From NCBI GenBank assembly GCA_045633565.1, contig JAZQYO010000019.1, forward strand, positions 62,001 through 126,000: a stretch of DNA of 64,000 nucleotides, given 5' to 3'. This DNA is from RGIG7450 sp045633565 (GTDB taxonomy: Bacteria; Bacillota; Clostridia; RUG12999). This document shows, one piece after another, positions 42,663 through 50,670 of this stretch; positions within the stretch are counted from its first letter, which is position 1; the number at the start of each line of letters is the position of its first letter. A program made the translations under genes and the position numbers. Below the pieces are notes generated by a model. That model did no database searches. It saw nothing but the letters and a program-made list of their open reading frames with translations, and was not told the origin of the DNA.

Positions 42663-44417
42663 TTATATTTTTGATAATATTTCGTTTGAACGCTCTATAA
42701 ACGCAGTCATTCTGTCGCTTGTAAGCGGTCTGTGTGCAAGTGTTGCAATATCATAAATATAGTTGGATACAAGTGTTATAAATTCTGTATCATTACTTGA
42801 AGAGAGCTTAGTTACAATAGGGCTTGTAAGGTTCAAAACAACTGTTATATCCTCTGGTATATCACCGATTTTACCCATTATCATAGCGCTCATTTCCTGC
42901 ATACGGCGAGATTCTTCAGACAGGTTTAAAATTGCAGGAAGTTTTGTATTTTCAAGGTTTGCACATTCAACTTTTAAGTTTTCATCACCGATAGCATCTT
43001 TAAATTTATTGATTAAAGCATTGATTTCTGTTGATTTTTCAGTATTTTCAGCCACTGCAGAGTCAATTCTTTTAAATTTCACATCATTATTTTTAAACTC
43101 AATAAAGCTTATAAAATGCGTGTCAATAGCATAGGGGAGAAGAACTACCGGAATTTCCTTTGCCCTAAACATTTCAATATATTGAGCCTGAACTTCCGGA
43201 TTTGAAGTATAATAAACAGTTTTGTTTTCTTTTATATACTCATCAAGTGTGAAAAATTTGTCATCTGTAGATTTATACATTACAATATCTTTAATTTTTT
43301 CATAAAAGGTATCGTCACGCATACAGCCGTATTTCACAAACGGACTTATATCGTCCCAGTATTTTTCAAGCTTTTCACGGTCAACATTAAACATACCGGT
43401 AAGCTTATCGGAAACCTTCTTTGTTATATGAGCGGAAACCTTTTTTACATAACCGTCATTCTGCAGAAAACTTCTTGATACATTAAGAGGCAGATCAGGA
43501 CAATCTATACAGCCTTTAAGTAAAAGCAGATATTCCGGAATAACCTCTTTAATATTATCGGCCACAAAAACCTGATTATTATAAAGCTTAATCTGACCTT
43601 CAAGACCGCTTGCTTCATGCTTTAATTTTGGGAAATATAGAATTCCTTTCATATTAAAAGGATAGTCTACATTAAGGTGAATCCAGAATAGGGGAGCGTC
43701 AAAATCGTGAAATACCGTATGATAAAAATCAATATATTCTTCATCACTGCATTCGGAAGGATTTTTAAGCCAAAGCGGTGTTTTATCGTTAAAAGCTTTT
43801 GGTTCTTCATCTTTTTCTGCATCAATTATAAATATATCAACAGGTAAAAAATAGCAGTACTTATTAAGGATTTCAGTAACTTTTGACACCTCTAAAAATT
43901 CCTCATTTTCTTCCGAAATATGTAGGATTATGTCAGTTCCGCGTTCAGCTTTTATTCCATCAGATATATCATATTCAATGCCGCCGTCACAGCTCCAGTG
44001 AACTGCTTTTGCTTCTTCTGTAAATGACAGGCTTTCGATTTCAACAGAATCAGCCACCATAAATGCCGAATAAAAACCTAAGCCAAAATGTCCTATTATA
44101 GTGTTATTTTCATTTTCTTTGTTATATTTTTCAAAAAACTCTTCTGCACCCGAAAAAGCAACCTGTGCTATATATTTTTCAATTTCTTCCGCAGTCATAC
44201 CAATACCGTTATCAGAAAAAGTTAAAGTTTTATTTTTTTTATCTACAATAACCTTAACAAAATAATTATCTGTAGAACCGGTTTGTTTCATTTTAGAAAT
44301 TGCATCACAGCCATTTGACACAAGTTCACGTATAAAAATATCCTTATCAGAATAAAGCCACTTTTTAATAACGGGTAAAATATTTTCTGTATTAACTGAA
44401 ATATTTCCTTTAGCCAT
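42663..44417 (-). CDS. htpG: Hsp90-family chaperone HtpG
   Basis: 584 residues, slightly shorter than E. coli HtpG. The GHKL ATPase domain has SNGCDAISK, DNGIGM and GHFGLGFYSAFMVAD; the middle domain has LYFPKLKHE and LPLNVSRSFLQ; a C-terminal dimerisation region follows. It is an ATP-driven folding chaperone. SD GGAGGT; no CIRCE element was seen, only a sigma-A promoter. Confidence 0.97.
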   Translation of the reverse strand: MAKGNISVNTENILPVIKKWLYSDKDIFIRELVSNGCDAISKMKQTGSTDNYFVKVIVDKKNKTLTFSDNGIGMTAEEIEKYIAQVAFSGAEEFFEKYNKENENNTIIGHFGLGFYSAFMVADSVEIESLSFTEEAKAVHWSCDGGIEYDISDGIKAERGTDIILHISEENEEFLEVSKVTEILNKYCYFLPVDIFIIDAEKDEEPKAFNDKTPLWLKNPSECSDEEYIDFYHTVFHDFDAPLFWIHLNVDYPFNMKGILYFPKLKHEASGLEGQIKLYNNQVFVADNIKEVIPEYLLLLKGCIDCPDLPLNVSRSFLQNDGYVKKVSAHITKKVSDKLTGMFNVDREKLEKYWDDISPFVKYGCMRDDTFYEKIKDIVMYKSTDDKFFTLDEYIKENKTVYYTSNPEVQAQYIEMFRAKEIPVVLLPYAIDTHFISFIEFKNNDVKFKRIDSAVAENTEKSTEINALINKFKDAIGDENLKVECANLENTKLPAILNLSEESRRMQEMSAMIMGKIGDIPEDITVVLNLTSPIVTKLSSSNDTEFITLVSNYIYDIATLAHRPLTSDRMTAFIERSNEILSKI

Positions 44418-44451
44418 TTATGATTTACCTCCATAAAACAATTTATAATAT

Positions 44452-44480
44452 ATTCTAACTCTTATTTATAATAATGTCAA
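44452..44480 (-). promoter_or_regulatory. Promoter of htpG
   Basis: Minus-strand TTGACA (44475-44480) and TAGAAT (44452-44457), 17-bp spacer. Confidence 0.8.
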
Positions 44481-44514
44481 GTGAAGAAAAATCACACTTT
44501 TTTATAGTAATCTA

Positions 44515-44543
44515 TTGACATATTTCGGCAAATATAGTATAAT
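44515..44543 (+). promoter_or_regulatory. Promoter of the xerC-like operon
   Basis: Perfect TTGACA (44515-44520) and TATAAT (44538-44543), 17-bp spacer. Confidence 0.9.
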
Positions 44544-44577
44544 CTAATTGGGCAAAATATTAATTTTGCCCAATTAG
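44544..44577 (+). promoter_or_regulatory. 15-bp perfect hairpin at the 5' end of the xerC-like mRNA
   Basis: 44544-44558 pairs perfectly with 44563-44577 (4-base loop), starting right after the -10 box and spanning the expected transcription start. There is no T-run, so it is either an operator or an mRNA 5' cap hairpin. Confidence 0.75.
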
Positions 44578-44597
44578 AGCCTCGAAAGAAGGTATTT

Positions 44598-45572
44598 ATG
44601 ATGAAAGATATGTTCCCCGGCGGGTTTACAGATGTTCCTTACTATGTAAAAGACTTTTTAAATTATCAGACGGTTATTCAGGGCAAATCTAAAAATACTG
44701 TACTTGAATATCATTACGACCTGCGTACATTTTTAAAATTTTTAAAAATGGCACTTTATGCTGACTCTGTGAAAGATTTAACCTTTGAAGAGATTTCTGT
44801 AACAGATTTATCTCTCGATGATATTAAAAAAGTTTCGCTGAGTATTTTATACGAATATCTTTCATTTTTAAATTCTGTCCGTGGAAATGATACATCTGCC
44901 AGAGCTCGTAAAATTTCAAGCTTAAGGGCGTTTTTTAAGTATATGACCGATAAAGCAGAGCTTTTATCCGAAAACCCTACATTAAAGCTTGAAACACCAA
45001 AACTAAGGAAAGCTCTCCCCTCTTATCTGACATTAGATGAATCTAAAAAGCTGCTTTCAGCTGTAAAAGATGGTGAATTCAAAGAGCGTGATTTATGCAT
45101 TATTACACTGTTTTTGAATTGTGGAATGCGACTTTCTGAGCTTATTGGCATTAATTTGATGGATATTAAGGATGATACCATAAGAATTCTCGGTAAAGGA
45201 AATAAAGAACGTACAGTTTATTTAAATAAAAGTTGTCAGGCTGCTTTAAATAACTACTTAAGAGTTCGTCCGAGAGATGGTGTTTTAGACCCTGATGCAC
45301 TGTTTCTTAGTAAAAGAAAGCGCAGAATAAGTGATTCTATGGTACAAACTTTAATAAAAAAATATATTGAAGCGGCGGGGCTTGACCCGGCAAAATACTC
45401 ACCTCATAAACTGCGGCATACTGCAGCAACCTTAATGTACACTTATGCAGATGTAGACATTCTTGTACTGCAGGAAATTTTGGGTCACGAAAACCTGAAC
45501 ACAACAAAAATTTACACTCATGTTGACAATAAAGAAGCAAAGGAAGCTGCTAAAAAGCATCCTCTTGCATAA
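44598..45572 (+). CDS. xerC: Tyrosine recombinase, XerC/XerD family
   Basis: 324 residues. An N-terminal SAM-like core-binding domain (about 15-125) precedes the catalytic domain, with all active residues: R178 (GMRLSE), Lys near 200-203, H270-x-x-R273 (HKLRHTAATL), H297 (LGHENL) and nucleophile Y306 (TKIYTHV). Such proteins resolve chromosome dimers at dif. A lone chromosomal gene with a housekeeping neighbourhood favours Xer over a mobile-element integrase; XerC versus XerD versus CodV cannot be settled. The ATG at 44598 is followed by another at 44601. SD GAAGG. Confidence 0.92.
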   Translation: MMKDMFPGGFTDVPYYVKDFLNYQTVIQGKSKNTVLEYHYDLRTFLKFLKMALYADSVKDLTFEEISVTDLSLDDIKKVSLSILYEYLSFLNSVRGNDTSARARKISSLRAFFKYMTDKAELLSENPTLKLETPKLRKALPSYLTLDESKKLLSAVKDGEFKERDLCIITLFLNCGMRLSELIGINLMDIKDDTIRILGKGNKERTVYLNKSCQAALNNYLRVRPRDGVLDPDALFLSKRKRRISDSMVQTLIKKYIEAAGLDPAKYSPHKLRHTAATLMYTYADVDILVLQEILGHENLNTTKIYTHVDNKEAKEAAKKHPLA

Positions 45573-45580
45573 GGAGAACT

Positions 45581-46291
45581 ATGAAAAAATTATTGAGTTA
45601 TATAAGACGAGCCGTTGATGATTATAACATGATTGAAGATGGTGATAAAATCGCTATTGGTGTATCTGGCGGAAAAGATTCTGTTGCGCTGATGCTTGCA
45701 TTAAACTCACTTAAACGTTTTTATCCCAAAAAATTTGACCTTGTTGCTATAACTGTATCAATGGGGTTTGAAAATACTGATTTCTCCCCTGTTTTAAGGC
45801 TTGCTGAAAGTGAAAAGATTAATTATATTGTTGAAGAAACACAAATTGGTGAAATTGTATTTAATGTCCGTCAGGAAGCAAATCCTTGTTCGCTTTGCTC
45901 AAAAATGCGAAGCGGAGCATTAAATGAAGCTGCAATCAAAGCCGGTTGTAATAAGGTAGCACTCGGACATCATTTTGACGATGTGGTTGAAACATTTTTC
46001 ATGTCTTTGTTCAAGGAAGGCAGAATAAACTGTTTCTCCCCTGTTACGTATCTCGACAGGTCTAATATTACAAAAATACGTCCGATGATTTATCTTCCCG
46101 AAAAGGAGATTACCTATTTTTCAAACAAAAACGACCTGCCAATTGTAAAAAATCCCTGTCCGGCAGACGGAAATACTACCCGGCAATATATGAAAGACCT
46201 GATAATGTCACTTGAAAAGGAAAATAAGGGACTAAAGCAGCAGATTTTTCATGCTGTTAAAACTTCAGAAATCAAGGGGTGGAAAATATGA
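45581..46291 (+). CDS. ttcA: TtcA-like tRNA thiolation ATPase
   Basis: 236 residues of the PP-loop ATPase family: GVSGGKDSVALML near the N-terminus, a CSLCSKMR Cys pair, GHHFDDVVETF, and CPADGNTTRQYMKDL near the end. TtcA uses an iron-sulfur cluster to make 2-thiocytidine-32 in tRNA. It starts 8 bases after the xerC-like gene. The clostridial function may differ in detail from E. coli TtcA. Confidence 0.87.
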   Translation: MKKLLSYIRRAVDDYNMIEDGDKIAIGVSGGKDSVALMLALNSLKRFYPKKFDLVAITVSMGFENTDFSPVLRLAESEKINYIVEETQIGEIVFNVRQEANPCSLCSKMRSGALNEAAIKAGCNKVALGHHFDDVVETFFMSLFKEGRINCFSPVTYLDRSNITKIRPMIYLPEKEITYFSNKNDLPIVKNPCPADGNTTRQYMKDLIMSLEKENKGLKQQIFHAVKTSEIKGWKI

Positions 46292-46749
46292 CAAGAATAC
46301 TTGTTTTCAGTGACTCTCACGGCAACATGGAAAACATGGAGAAAATCATTGAAAATCTAATAAATGTCGACTATATAATACATCTTGGCGACCACGCAAA
46401 CGATGCAAGAAAACTTGAAGATTATTATCCTGACCAAAACATTATATATGTCAGCGGAAACTGTGATTTTTGCGACCCTCAACCTGCAGAAAAATCACTT
46501 GAAATAGATGGTTTTAAGTTTTTTATTACACACGGACATCCGTATGGTGTAAAAATCAGCCTGGCACATCTTAAAATGCAGGCAGTAAAGAATGGCTATG
46601 ATTGCATTTTATTTGGACATACACACGTTCCGCTTTGTGAAAAATTTGAAAAAACACTTTTACTTAATCCCGGTTCTGCAAGAGAAAGTTACGGCATTAT
46701 TGAGATTGAAAATGGTGAAATCAAAGGCTGCACCATGAATGTATATTAA
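46288..46749 (+). CDS. YfcE/MJ0936-family metallophosphoesterase
   Basis: 153 residues. The calcineurin-like metal-site motifs are FSDSHGN, HLGDHANDA, VSGNCDF, THGHPYG and FGHTHVP. These small enzymes hydrolyse phosphodiesters in vitro with unclear in vivo substrates. ATG 46288 overlaps the ttcA-like stop by 4 bases (ATGA). Confidence 0.92.
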   Translation: MTRILVFSDSHGNMENMEKIIENLINVDYIIHLGDHANDARKLEDYYPDQNIIYVSGNCDFCDPQPAEKSLEIDGFKFFITHGHPYGVKISLAHLKMQAVKNGYDCILFGHTHVPLCEKFEKTLLLNPGSARESYGIIEIENGEIKGCTMNVY

Positions 46750-46796
46750 AAAAAAACCCGAACATAATAATTAAAAATGTTTTGTGAGGGATTAAT

Positions 46797-46946
46797 ATGA
46801 CCACAATTAATTGTACTTTAAATTGCAAGCATCAGAAGGACGGTAAATGTATTTTAGACGATGCACAGGAGGCAGGAACTTCAAACGATTCATGCGCATA
46901 TTTCTCCCCTACCGCCTTACAGAATGAAGAAAAGACCACTGATTAG
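46797..46946 (+). CDS. Small Cys-rich protein (49 residues)
   Basis: 49-residue protein starting MTTINCTLNCKHQKDGKC and continuing through an NDSCAYFSP segment. Four Cys (positions 6, 10, 18, 33) could bind a metal. Similar short Cys proteins with an INC...C...DGKC...SD/NxDCxYF pattern occur in clostridia and are often mis-annotated; their function is unknown. SD GTGAGGG lies 6 bases upstream. It follows the metallophosphoesterase by 47 bases and is the last gene of the xerC-like operon. Its stop codon lies in the loop of the terminator hairpin. Confidence 0.78.
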   Translation: MTTINCTLNCKHQKDGKCILDDAQEAGTSNDSCAYFSPTALQNEEKTTD

Positions 46947-46961
46947 TCAGTGGTCTTTTAT
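46931..46961. terminator. Bidirectional terminator shared with lysA
   Basis: AAAGACCACTGA (46931-46942) pairs with TCAGTGGTCTTT (46947-46958); the loop TTAG contains the stop codon of the small Cys-rich gene. Confidence 0.88.
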
Positions 46962-48265
46962 CATACATCAAGTGATGTTAAGTCCTCAAATGTTTGTCTA
47001 CGTACACCAATTCGGTCAGCGCCATCTTTAATAATTACAACAGGTGGTTTTGTAATGCGATTGTAGTTGGAAGACATTGCATAGTTATAGGCACCGGTAA
47101 CTAAAACAGCAAGATTATCCCCTCTTTCAGGTCTTGCAATTTTAACACCTTCGCCTAAAAGGTCACCGCTTTCGCAGCATCTTCCTCCAATAGTACATTC
47201 AAAATCGGCATCTGTATCTGCTTTATTTGCTGTAACAAAAGTATATTCTGACTGATAAAGTGTATATCTCGGGTTGTCTGTCATACCACCGTCAATAGAA
47301 ACATAATTTCTAAATCCGTCAATTTCTTTAACGCTGCCGACAGTATAAATGGTCATACCTGCATCAGCAACAATACTTCTGCCCGGTTCCATTAAAATAT
47401 CAGGCATTTCAATACTGAGTTCGCTGCATTTTGATTTAACATGCTGAGCGATTTCTGCTATATTTTTACTGATGGAAATCTCAGAGTCTGACTCTACATA
47501 TCGCACTCCAAACCCGCCGCCAAGGTTGATTTTTTTTGTTTTAAATCCGTATTTATCACGCATTTTAGCCGCAAAATCAAACATAATATCAGCAGCAAGT
47601 GTAAATGGCTCAATATCAAAAATCTGCGAACCAACGTGACAGTGAAATCCTTCAAGCAGAATATTTTTCTTTGAAATAGCTGCAGACGTAATCTTTTCGG
47701 CATCGCCCGTTGCTATTGCTGACCCAAACTTTGAATCAACACCTCCGGTGCTGATTTTTTTATGTGTATGAGGGTCTATTCCGGGTGTTAATCGAAGCAA
47801 AATTTTCTGCTGTATACCCCTTTTTTCTGCTTCCATGTTAACACTTTCAAGTTCTTCCATGCCATCAACAACAAAATATCCAATTCCAAAGTCCATAGCA
47901 AACGAAATGTCACTATCGGTTTTGTTGTTTCCGTGAAAAAAAGCTTTATCTATGGGAAATCCAGCGCTGTGTGCAGTGTAAAGTTCACCGGGTGAAACAA
48001 TGTCACAACCGATGTTTTCACTGCCAACAATACGATAAATTTCTTTAAAGCTTAGTGATTTCGAGGCAAAAAGAGGCATTGAATTTTTGCCAAAATTTTC
48101 TTTTAAAGCCTTAAGATATTCTCTGCAGCGTTCACGAACTCTGTTTTCATCAATCAGCATCAGCGGAGTGCCATGTTTCTTCGCAAGCTGAACAGTATCC
48201 ATTCCGGCAAAATGAAGGTGTCCGTTTTCCACCGTAACATTCGAATGTAAAATTTCTTTTTTCAT
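46961..48265 (-). CDS. lysA: Diaminopimelate decarboxylase
   Basis: 434 residues, a fold-III PLP enzyme. The PLP Lys is K69 in FASKSL, and further motifs are EGFHCHVGSQI, INLGGGFGV, EPGRSIVADAG and the C-terminal CCESGD active-site Cys. It makes L-lysine from meso-diaminopimelate. It lies 2 bases after dapB in the dapA-dapB-lysA operon under the lysine riboswitch. Confidence 0.97.
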   Translation of the reverse strand: MKKEILHSNVTVENGHLHFAGMDTVQLAKKHGTPLMLIDENRVRERCREYLKALKENFGKNSMPLFASKSLSFKEIYRIVGSENIGCDIVSPGELYTAHSAGFPIDKAFFHGNNKTDSDISFAMDFGIGYFVVDGMEELESVNMEAEKRGIQQKILLRLTPGIDPHTHKKISTGGVDSKFGSAIATGDAEKITSAAISKKNILLEGFHCHVGSQIFDIEPFTLAADIMFDFAAKMRDKYGFKTKKINLGGGFGVRYVESDSEISISKNIAEIAQHVKSKCSELSIEMPDILMEPGRSIVADAGMTIYTVGSVKEIDGFRNYVSIDGGMTDNPRYTLYQSEYTFVTANKADTDADFECTIGGRCCESGDLLGEGVKIARPERGDNLAVLVTGAYNYAMSSNYNRITKPPVVIIKDGADRIGVRRQTFEDLTSLDV

Positions 48266-48267
48266 TT

Positions 48268-49020
48268 TTAAGCCTTCCTTATTTCGCTCACAAGGGAGTT
48301 CATATTGTAAAGTCCCGGCTTTTTATTAATCATAAAATCTGCAGCAACAAGTGCTCCTTCTGCAAAAAGCGAACGGCTGTGTGCCTCATGCTTAATGGTA
48401 ATTGTTTCAGCGCCACTTGTGAAAATTATTTCATGAATTCCAATAACACCGCCACGACGGATGGCGTGAATACCTATTTCCTGTTTTTCGCGTTTGTGCT
48501 GACCGTTTCTGCCACAAATAAGCTGAGCATCTTCTTTAACACATTTAATATCACTGGCAAGCATTAACGCCGTTCCGCTCGGTGCATCAAGCTTCTGATT
48601 ATGATGTGTTTCTACAACCTCAATGTCAGCATCAGGCATAAGAGTAGCTGCACAACACGCAAAATCCGAAAGCATTGCAACACCAAGAGACATATTTGCT
48701 GAATGGAAAACCGGAATTTTCGTTGATGCTTCCTTAATCATGGCAAGCTCGGTTTCATCATGTCCTGTTGTGGACACGATAACAGGAATGTTGCGACCTG
48801 TGGCATATTCCATCAAATCTTTTGTTGCGGCATGATGTGAAAAATCTATAATTATGTCAGCATCACCTGTGTAGTCCGCAAGCTTTTTATAAACATTATT
48901 ATTTCCATCAGCTCTTGGGTCAGCACCTGCTGCGACTTTATAATCTTTTTCGCTTTCGTTTATAATTTTCGTTAGTTCAACGCCCATTTTACCGAGAGCG
49001 CCGTTAATAATTATTTTCAT
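48268..49020 (-). CDS. dapB: 4-hydroxy-tetrahydrodipicolinate reductase
   Basis: 250 residues. The N-terminal NAD(P)-binding GALGKMG motif, IDFSHH, and the catalytic ETHHNQKLDAPSGTAL segment are all present. It reduces the DapA product. It is separated from dapA by 18 bases. Confidence 0.97.
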   Translation of the reverse strand: MKIIINGALGKMGVELTKIINESEKDYKVAAGADPRADGNNNVYKKLADYTGDADIIIDFSHHAATKDLMEYATGRNIPVIVSTTGHDETELAMIKEASTKIPVFHSANMSLGVAMLSDFACCAATLMPDADIEVVETHHNQKLDAPSGTALMLASDIKCVKEDAQLICGRNGQHKREKQEIGIHAIRRGGVIGIHEIIFTSGAETITIKHEAHSRSLFAEGALVAADFMINKKPGLYNMNSLVSEIRKA

Positions 49021-49038
49021 TTGTAAACTCCTGATTAA

Positions 49039-49932
49039 TTAGCAAACTTTTTCAATTCCGTACCGCTCAAGAACAGTTTTAAGTTTTGAAAGACCTGTTT
49101 CGTCCATTTCGCAAAGCGGTGCACGCATTTCCCTTGTGCAAGCACCTAAAAGTGCCATAGCTTCTTTTACAGGAATTGGGTTGACATCAGAGAAAAGTGC
49201 ATTAATAAGTGGCAAAAAGTCTAACTGCATTTTTGCACATTCAGCTGTATTTCCTTCAAAAAACACCTTGCACATACGTGATGTTTCAGCAGGAACAATA
49301 TTAGATAAAACAGAAATAACACCAATACCTCCAATTCCAAGCATAGGAGCTATCTGGTCATCATTTCCGCTGTATAAAGCGAGTTTGTCACCTACAAGAT
49401 GCATTGTTTCAGCAATTTTCGAAAAGTTTCCGCCCGCTTCTTTAATTGCAACAATATTAGGATGGTCTGCAAGTGCTGCGTATGTAGCAGGTTCGATGTT
49501 AAGACCTGTTCTTGAAGGTACATTATAAAGAATAATCGGTTTATCTACAGAGTCTGCAAGGTCAGTATAGAGCTTTATAAGACCTCTCTGTGAAGTTTTG
49601 TTATAATATGGTGTTGTAACAAGTAGTGCGTCAGCACCAACGTTTGCAGCGCCTTTACTGAGTTCAAGACCGTGAGCTGAATCATTACTTCCTGTGCCCG
49701 CAATAACGGGAACTCTACCTGCTGCACGCTGAACTGTAAACTGAATTGCAGCAATCTGCTCAGCATCTGTTAAAGTTGATGCTTCACCTGTTGTACCACA
49801 TGAAACAAGGGCATCTATCCCCTGTTCAATCTGATAATCAATAATTTTTCCGTACGCATCAAAATCAATTTTACCGTCTTTAAACGGTGTGATAAGTGCT
49901 GTGGCTGCTCCTTTAAATACTACTTTTTTCAT
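49039..49932 (-). CDS. dapA: 4-hydroxy-tetrahydrodipicolinate synthase
   Basis: About 297 residues from ATG 49932. TIM-barrel aldolase with SCGTTGEASTL, TPYYNK, Y136 in LYNVPSRTG and Schiff-base K164 in VAIKEAGG. First step of the lysine/diaminopimelate branch, also feeding cell wall and spore dipicolinate. SD GAAAGGA. An in-frame start at 50019 would put 29 extra residues across the riboswitch terminator and is rejected. Confidence 0.97.
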   Translation of the reverse strand: MKKVVFKGAATALITPFKDGKIDFDAYGKIIDYQIEQGIDALVSCGTTGEASTLTDAEQIAAIQFTVQRAAGRVPVIAGTGSNDSAHGLELSKGAANVGADALLVTTPYYNKTSQRGLIKLYTDLADSVDKPIILYNVPSRTGLNIEPATYAALADHPNIVAIKEAGGNFSKIAETMHLVGDKLALYSGNDDQIAPMLGIGGIGVISVLSNIVPAETSRMCKVFFEGNTAECAKMQLDFLPLINALFSDVNPIPVKEAMALLGACTREMRAPLCEMDETGLSKLKTVLERYGIEKVC

Positions 49933-49965
49933 TATACCAAATCCTTTCAATTTTCGGAAATGCAC

Positions 49966-50009
49966 AAAAAATGCGTTTTCCGGTAAAATAAACTGCTTCC
50001 GAAAAACGC
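49966..50009 (-). terminator. Expression-platform terminator of the lysine riboswitch
   Basis: On the minus strand GCGTTTTTCGG (50009-49999) pairs with CCGGAAAACGC (49983-49973; one G-T pair), loop of 15, followed by ATTTTTTG (run 49971-49966). It lies between the aptamer and dapA. Confidence 0.85.
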
Positions 50010-50027
50010 CTGCGGACATGCCGCTTT

Positions 50028-50216
50028 ACGATTCCGATAGCTCTCCGTAATAAAATATTACGACAATCTTACGGATATTATCCGTAAAACCAAGATATGC
50101 GCCTGCGATGACGTATACTTTCGGCATCTGCCCCTTTCACCTTACCGACGATTATCGCAAACCTTAACCGATAAACTTACTTTTGACAAAATGCGCCTCT
50201 ACCCTAAACCGGTATA
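50028..50216 (-). promoter_or_regulatory. Lysine riboswitch (L-box) of dapA-dapB-lysA
   Basis: The minus-strand leader has the L-box landmarks in order: GGTAGAGGCGC, an AGTAAG loop, AAGGTGAAAGGGG, GATGCCGAAAG, two arm hairpins (including TTACGGATAATATCCGTAA), and the closing GGAGAGCTATC. GGTAG and CTATC form P1. Lysine binding would favour the downstream terminator and shut off the operon. Confidence 0.93.
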
Positions 50217-50235
50217 TATTTAATTATATGAATGA

Positions 50236-50264
50236 ATTTTAACATATATTTTAAATTATGTCAA
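50236..50264 (-). promoter_or_regulatory. Promoter of the lysine operon
   Basis: Minus-strand TTGACA (50259-50264) and TAAAAT (50236-50241), 17-bp spacer, just before the riboswitch. Confidence 0.8.
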
Positions 50265-50275
50265 TAGTTTTTATA

Positions 50276-50300
50276 AAAAAGTCGGGAATTTCTTCCCGAC
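50276..50300 (-). terminator. Terminator of alaS-HIT
   Basis: GTCGGGAA (50281-50288) pairs with TTCCCGAC (50293-50300); the minus strand continues into TTTTTTATAAAAA. Confidence 0.85.
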
Positions 50301-50311
50301 AATTTTGCTTA

Positions 50312-50653
50312 TTAACCCGGAGGCCATGCAAGGTCACGACCGCCAAGCAAATGAAAATGTATATGATTAACCGTCTGCCCTGCAGCTTCACCGCAGTTTG
50401 AAACAACACGATATCCGGTTTCAGAAACACCAAGTTGTTTTGCAATTTCTGTAGCTGCCGTGTATACTTCAGAAATAAGACCGGCATTGTCGCAAGTAAT
50501 GTCATTTAAGCTTTCGATATGCTCTTTTGGGATAATAAGAACATGTACCGGAGCAACCGGACTTATGTCATTAAATGCATAAACATAATCATTTTCATAT
50601 ACTTTTACTGATGGGATTTCACCTTTAATAATATTACAGAAAATACAATCCAT
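50312..50653 (-). CDS. HIT-family nucleotide hydrolase/transferase
   Basis: 113 residues. It starts MDCIFCNIIKGEIPS and carries the histidine triad NHIHFHLLGG, typical of HinT-like purine nucleoside phosphoramidases. It lies 17 bases after alaS and shares its transcript. Confidence 0.95.
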   Translation of the reverse strand: MDCIFCNIIKGEIPSVKVYENDYVYAFNDISPVAPVHVLIIPKEHIESLNDITCDNAGLISEVYTAATEIAKQLGVSETGYRVVSNCGEAAGQTVNHIHFHLLGGRDLAWPPG

Positions 50654-50670
50654 AAGAATCGTCCTTTCAT

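Noticed and set aside
44418..44597. CIRCE or other heat-shock operator upstream of htpG
   Set aside because: No TTAGCACTC-N9-GAGTGCTAA-like repeat is present; the perfect hairpin there belongs to the opposite promoter and has a different sequence.
44598..45572. Tyrosine recombinase as the integrase of a mobile element
   Set aside because: It lies in a housekeeping operon with ttcA-like and phosphoesterase genes, with no tRNA attachment site, excisionase or phage genes nearby.
49933..50019. 29-residue N-terminal extension of dapA
   Set aside because: It overlaps the riboswitch terminator; homologues begin at MKKVVFKG-like sequence and the SD fits ATG 49932.
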